Positions 5,870-9,602 of a stretch of DNA of 9,602 bases are shown piece after piece (the stretch's first letter is position 1; each line of letters starts with the position of its first letter). Below the pieces are notes generated by a model that was given only the letters and a program-made list of their open reading frames with translations, ran no database searches and was not told the DNA's origin. Made by a program: the position numbers and the translations under genes. The DNA is from Candidatus Uhrbacteria bacterium (GTDB taxonomy: Bacteria > Patescibacteriota > Patescibacteriia > UBA9934 > UBA9568): positions 9,089-18,690 of the forward strand of contig DNKR01000036.1 in NCBI GenBank assembly GCA_003497135.1, in the 5' to 3' direction.

Positions 5870-6712
5870 ATGAAAACGCCTGAACCACTGCGCAGAGCGC
5901 AACTGTTCTGGATTGGCGATCGCGGCGCATACATCGGCGACTACAAGAAGAAAAACCAGCTTGGGCCAGTAATGACTGTTGTGGCGTTTTTTCTGCTCTT
6001 GTGGGTCGGGCTGGCGCTTGTCAGCTTAGCGTTACGCGTAGATGACACGCTGTTCTTGCGCGAGAACAAAAAACAAGCTCTTGCCGGCTCTTTCCGCTTG
6101 AGCGAGAACGCGGACGAAATAGACAACGAGTTCCTTGACGCAGTGAACGAAGCAGAGGAATTTGAAATAGAGGTGTTCAGACCTACAACCTCTGCAATCC
6201 TCAAGTCGTACACTTCAAAGAAGCTTCGCAAAGAGTTTGTGGAATTCCTAAACAATGCTCGCAAGGGCATGTTCACGATAAGCGCGATTCCGCAAAACGG
6301 AAGCTCCGTGTATACAGTAAGCCAAGACCGCATGGGAGGATTGTACATTGACCTCTCAATGCTTTCGTTCAAAGCGCTTCTGAAAGACGAGTGCTTTAAT
6401 GACACAGAGCTTTTCAAGGACTACATTGTGCTCTACGGCCTTATGGCAGAGCGCCACGCCTTGTACTTCACGGATCAAGCGTTGACCTCGCGAGAAAAAA
6501 TCTCGTATGTCTGGTGGTACGCTTGCGAAGATGTGATCCAGCCGGCGCTTAGCGCGGGACGCTTCACAAGAGTACGCTACACAAGCCCGGCAATGGCCGC
6601 TTTGCGCGCGTACAACGCATCAGACCGCGACCCGAACAGCCAGTACTGGCAGGAATTCATATCAATGACTGTTCCAGCACAAGACAGCAACGCAACACGC
6701 GCTGAGCGCTAA
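5870..6712 (+). CDS. Single-pass membrane protein of unknown function
   Basis: I do not recognise this 280-residue protein. The N-terminus (1-33) is basic and cytoplasmic, with RR at 8-9 and KKK at 26-28. One clear membrane helix covers about 34-56. The remaining roughly 225 residues would face outside. They include an acidic helical stretch (77-102), a mixed segment GGLYIDLSML (156-165), a conserved-looking core YGLMAERHALYF (189-200) with WWYACED (215-221), and a C-terminal SDRDPNSQYW (251-260). Two cysteines (175 and 219) lie in this domain and could form a disulphide. There is no HExxH or other complete catalytic motif. The gene is alone on the plus strand between ugd and leuS, with its own promoter, a strong RBS and a terminator. 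Its promoter, start signal and frame are all in order, so it is very likely expressed. Confidence 0.85.
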   Translation: MKTPEPLRRAQLFWIGDRGAYIGDYKKKNQLGPVMTVVAFFLLLWVGLALVSLALRVDDTLFLRENKKQALAGSFRLSENADEIDNEFLDAVNEAEEFEIEVFRPTTSAILKSYTSKKLRKEFVEFLNNARKGMFTISAIPQNGSSVYTVSQDRMGGLYIDLSMLSFKALLKDECFNDTELFKDYIVLYGLMAERHALYFTDQALTSREKISYVWWYACEDVIQPALSAGRFTRVRYTSPAMAALRAYNASDRDPNSQYWQEFISMTVPAQDSNATRAER

Positions 6713-6729
6713 AGCAAACCAGCACAACG

Positions 6730-6759
6730 AAAGCCGCACATCCGAGGAAGTGCGGCTTT
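6730..6759. terminator. Hairpin terminator between convergent genes
   Basis: A perfect 10-bp inverted repeat, AAAGCCGCAC (6730-6739) and GTGCGGCTTT (6750-6759), surrounds a 10-nt loop. It lies 17 nt after the stop of the plus-strand membrane-protein gene and 35 nt after the leuS stop on the minus strand. The T-tract is short in both directions (TTT then mixed bases), so it may serve both genes moderately well. Confidence 0.7.
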
Positions 6760-6794
6760 GGAATATATAATTTTAGATTCTACACTCCAAAACT

Positions 6795-9533
6795 CTAGAT
6801 TACAAAATTAATCATCCTTCCCTTAACATAAACAACACGGCGCACGCGCGAGCCGGAAAGATACTTTTGGACATTTTCAACTTTTTGCGCGAGCTCTGCG
6901 ACTTCGCTTTCAGTTGCTTGGGGCGATGCTTGAACTGTTCCGCGAAGCTTGCCCGCGACTTGAACAGCGATTTCAACAAAATCGTCTTTTGCCAGTTCTG
7001 GATTGAATGCGGGCCATTGTGATTTTTCAAGAAAATCCTTGCCTTTTAGCGATTCAAAAATTTCGTTTGTCATGTGAGGCGCGAAAGGATTCAGCATGGT
7101 CAAAAACAAAACATAAATATCGCGCGGAACAGATTCGCTGTTATGCGCCTCATTTACAAATTTCATCATTTGCGCGACAGCAGTATTGAATTTCATTGAT
7201 TCAATATCCTCGCTGACTTTTTTAATTGTCTTATGCAGTTCTCTTTCAAGCTTTTCGTCTTTACCGCTTCCGATTTTCTCTTGCATTGACCAGACCTTTT
7301 CCAAAAATCTTCGCACGCCTAAAACTCCTTTTGGATCCCATGGAACCGGCTGGTCAAACGGGCCCACGAACATTTCATATAATCTTAGCGTGTCAGCGCC
7401 GTATTCATTGACAATGTCATCAGGATTTACAACATTGCCTTTTGATTTGCTCATCTTTGTTCCATCAGAAGACATAATCAGACCATGGCTTGTGCGTTTT
7501 GTGTATGGTTCACTGAAAGGTACAAGGCCTTGATCAAATAAAAATTTGTTCCAGAATCTTGAATATAAAAGATGGAGCGTTGTGTGTTCCATTCCACCGT
7601 TATACCAATCAACAGGCATCCAATAATCAAGTTTTTTTGCGTCAGCAAATGATTTTTTGTTTTTGGGATCAATGTAGCGCAAAAAATACCAGCTTGAACC
7701 TGCCCAGTTCGGCATTGTGTCTGTTTCCCTTTTTGCGAGCCCTTTGCAATTCGGGCACTTTGTATTAACCCATTTGCTAATAGAAGCAAGCGGGGACTCG
7801 CCGGAATCGGTCGGTTCATACTTTTCAACTTCCGGCAAAACAACCGGCAGATCTTTGTCGGCAACAGGAACCCATCCGCACTTTTCGCAATTTATAAGCG
7901 GAATTGGCTCGCCCCAATACCTTTGGCGCGAAAAAACCCAGTCGCGCAACTTGTAATTGATCTTTGCTTTGCCTTTTCCGTTTTTCTCAAGCCATACAAT
8001 AATATTTTTCTTAAATTCTGAAGTGCTTTGCCCGTCAAATTCGCCCGAATTGATCGCAATACCGTCTTCTGTATGAATTAATATGTCAGCATAAAATTCG
8101 TTTTTCGCAAGCCATGAATAAACATTATCAGGATGTTCTTTCGGTTCCTCGCCATTGAATGTCATACCATAACGATCAATCAAATCATTCGTCTCTTTGT
8201 CTAGACCCATTTCCTCCAAACGACCGTCTTTGTGTTTAAAAATGAAGTCAAAACCAACTGCTGTGCTGTATTCATTCCAGAAACCATTACTCATCTTGCT
8301 ACGAATGAATTCTTTATACTCTTCAATACGCTCAAATGGAATAAGAATTTTGAAAAAACCATCATCTGTTTTATCGACAATTACAATGCCTAAATTCTTA
8401 AGTTCACTTTCATCAACACCCATGACAAAACTACGACTTTGTTCTTGTTTTTTAAGAACAACCGGTCTTATGGGCAAGTTAAATTTTTTCGCAAACTCAA
8501 AATCGCGTTCGTCGTGAGCAGGAACAGCCATAATGGCACCTGTTCCATAGCCGGTCATGACATAATCTGCGATCCAGATTGGAAGTTTTTTTCCATTAAC
8601 GGGATTTATCGCATACGCGCCAGTGAACGCACCGGTTTTTTCTCTTCCGGCGTCACCGCGTTCAATTTCTGTTTTTGCCGTTGACTCTTTAATGTACTTT
8701 TCAACTTCGCCAGCTCGATCGCTTGAGGTTACTTTTTTAGCCATCGGATGTTCTGGCGCAAGCACAACATAAGTCGCTCCAAAAAGCGTGTCAGGTCGAG
8801 TTGTAAAAACAGTAAATGTTTCATCGGTTCCGTCTATTCCAAACACAACCTCTGCACCTTCGCTTCGGCCGATCCACTCGCGCTGTTGAATTTTTATTTT
8901 TTCCAGATAATCAACAGTATCAAGATCGCTAAGCAGACGATCAGCATATTTTGTAATCGCGATCATCCATTGTTCTTTTTCGCGTTTTTCCACTTTGCCT
9001 CCGCACCTCTCGCACTCGCCAGCAACGACTTCTTCGTTCGCAAGCCCGATTTTGCAAGATGGGCACCAATTTATAGGCATCTTTGCTTTGTAGGCAAGGC
9101 CCTGCTTAAAAAACTGCAAAAACTGCCACTGCGTCCATTTGTAATACTCCGGATCAGTTGTGTTTATTTCGCGCGACCAGTCAAAGCTGATTCCAAACGA
9201 TTTTAACTGCCTGCGAAAAGTATTTATATTTTCCTCTGTAACATCTTGCGGTTTTCTGCTGGTTTTAATCGCATAATTTTCTGTTGGCAAGCCAAAAGCG
9301 TCCCAGCCGATAGGATAGAGAACATTATATCCTTCCATTCTGCGCTTGCGCGAAACAATATCAAGCGCGCAATAGCTTCGCGGATGACCCATGTGCAATC
9401 CTTCGCCAGACGGATACGGGAATTCAATCAGGCAATAGAATTTTTTCTTATCAGAAAAATCCTCTGCCTTGAACAAGTCAGATTTTTCGTATTTCTTTTG
9501 CCACTTTTTTTCAATTTGTTTATGATCGAACAT
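6795..9533 (-). CDS. leuS: Leucyl-tRNA synthetase with an extra segment in the editing domain
   Basis: This 912-residue class I synthetase charges tRNA-Leu and edits mischarged product. The ATP-binding HMGH (47-50, in YPSGEGLHMGH) and KMSKS (693-697) are intact. A Cys4 zinc site uses Cys157, 160, 174 and 177. A second Cys quartet is at 549/552 and 593/596. The CP1 editing domain has TTRPDTLFGA (244-253), GTGAIMAVPAHDERD (330-344) with the invariant Asp at 344, and NSGEFDG (495-501). Between PVV (357-359) and the conserved HTEDGIAINSG, about 125 residues (361-485) replace what is about 16 residues in E. coli LeuRS, which explains the larger size. RDWVFSRQRYWG (530-541) and the C-terminal VAGKLRGTV (859-867) complete the bacterial layout. 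No Shine-Dalgarno sequence precedes the ATG. The enzyme should be functional. Confidence 0.97.
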   Translation of the reverse strand: MFDHKQIEKKWQKKYEKSDLFKAEDFSDKKKFYCLIEFPYPSGEGLHMGHPRSYCALDIVSRKRRMEGYNVLYPIGWDAFGLPTENYAIKTSRKPQDVTEENINTFRRQLKSFGISFDWSREINTTDPEYYKWTQWQFLQFFKQGLAYKAKMPINWCPSCKIGLANEEVVAGECERCGGKVEKREKEQWMIAITKYADRLLSDLDTVDYLEKIKIQQREWIGRSEGAEVVFGIDGTDETFTVFTTRPDTLFGATYVVLAPEHPMAKKVTSSDRAGEVEKYIKESTAKTEIERGDAGREKTGAFTGAYAINPVNGKKLPIWIADYVMTGYGTGAIMAVPAHDERDFEFAKKFNLPIRPVVLKKQEQSRSFVMGVDESELKNLGIVIVDKTDDGFFKILIPFERIEEYKEFIRSKMSNGFWNEYSTAVGFDFIFKHKDGRLEEMGLDKETNDLIDRYGMTFNGEEPKEHPDNVYSWLAKNEFYADILIHTEDGIAINSGEFDGQSTSEFKKNIIVWLEKNGKGKAKINYKLRDWVFSRQRYWGEPIPLINCEKCGWVPVADKDLPVVLPEVEKYEPTDSGESPLASISKWVNTKCPNCKGLAKRETDTMPNWAGSSWYFLRYIDPKNKKSFADAKKLDYWMPVDWYNGGMEHTTLHLLYSRFWNKFLFDQGLVPFSEPYTKRTSHGLIMSSDGTKMSKSKGNVVNPDDIVNEYGADTLRLYEMFVGPFDQPVPWDPKGVLGVRRFLEKVWSMQEKIGSGKDEKLERELHKTIKKVSEDIESMKFNTAVAQMMKFVNEAHNSESVPRDIYVLFLTMLNPFAPHMTNEIFESLKGKDFLEKSQWPAFNPELAKDDFVEIAVQVAGKLRGTVQASPQATESEVAELAQKVENVQKYLSGSRVRRVVYVKGRMINFVI
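8079..8453 (-). other. Coding segment for the extra LeuRS domain (residues about 361-485)
   Basis: This in-frame segment of leuS encodes a compact block with recognisable sub-motifs: SFVMGVDESELKNLG (368-382), KILIPFERIEEYKEFI (395-410), NGFWNEYS (416-423), FIFKHKDGRLEEM (430-442) and WLAKNEFYAD (474-483). It sits between strands of the CP1 editing domain. The alternating hydrophobic pattern suggests a small alpha/beta domain. The DNA has clearly fewer CG dinucleotides and no GCGC tetramers, unlike the flanking leuS sequence. I see no homing-endonuclease LAGLIDADG motif and no intein splice-site residues. Confidence 0.7.
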
Positions 9534-9580
9534 AATGAAATGAGTAACATGTCATCTCGAACCCCTCTTCATTGTGGGTA

Positions 9581-9602
9581 GGGACGCACAGCTGTGCGTC
9601 CC
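9581..9602. repeat. Perfect palindrome at the window edge, probably a dispersed intergenic repeat
   Basis: The last 22 bases form a perfect palindrome, with arm GGGACGCACAG followed by its reverse complement, and it is preceded by GTA. If the sequence beyond the window continues with TAC, the unit would be a 28-base palindrome. Long GC-rich palindromes of the form GTAGGG...CCCTAC are common as dispersed intergenic repeats in several bacterial groups. It lies 48 bases upstream of the leuS start and could alternatively end a gene outside the window. Confidence 0.6.

Noticed and set aside
8079..8453. Intein or homing endonuclease inside leuS
   Set aside because: The segment is too short, has no terminal Cys/Ser or His-Asn splice residues, and lacks LAGLIDADG or HNH motifs.

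Overview
The window is bacterial chromosome with moderate G+C and many GCG/CGC codons. It reads cleanly in the standard genetic code. Several traits suggest a candidate phyla radiation (Patescibacteria/Parcubacteria-like) genome. Most conserved genes lack a visible Shine-Dalgarno sequence. ComEC is split into a channel protein and a separate metallo-hydrolase. Leucyl-tRNA synthetase carries a large extra segment in its editing domain. Conserved genes are interspersed with unassigned ones. This placement is inference, because no rRNA or ribosomal protein is present to anchor it.

Layout from left to right: 23-1234 (-) is a divergent RelA/SpoT-type nucleotidyltransferase-domain protein with its own promoter and a good RBS. 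1235-1673 is a 439-base gap with three parts: a leader and promoter for that gene, a strongly structured RNA on the minus strand (about 1349-1550) ending in a 15-bp terminator, and the ndk terminator. 1674-2141 (-) is nucleoside diphosphate kinase, with its own promoter at the 3' edge of the upstream gene. 2184-5753 (-) is a compact overlapping operon in transcription order: UDP-glucose 6-dehydrogenase, ComEC channel protein, ComEC-type metallo-beta-lactamase protein. 5870-6712 (+) is an unassigned single-pass membrane protein with a strong promoter and RBS. A hairpin terminator lies between it and the convergent leuS. 6795-9533 (-) is leucyl-tRNA synthetase. The window ends inside a perfect palindrome that looks like a dispersed intergenic repeat.

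The genes do not form one pathway. ComEC and its detached hydrolase fit DNA uptake. Ndk supplies NTPs and dNTPs. Ugd makes UDP-glucuronate for surface polysaccharide. LeuS is core translation. The parts most worth a second look are the structured RNA with mutually exclusive hairpins, the divergent alarmone-synthetase-like protein beside it, the roughly 125-residue LeuRS segment with its own base composition, and the fact that only the two genes without assigned housekeeping roles have strong Shine-Dalgarno sites.
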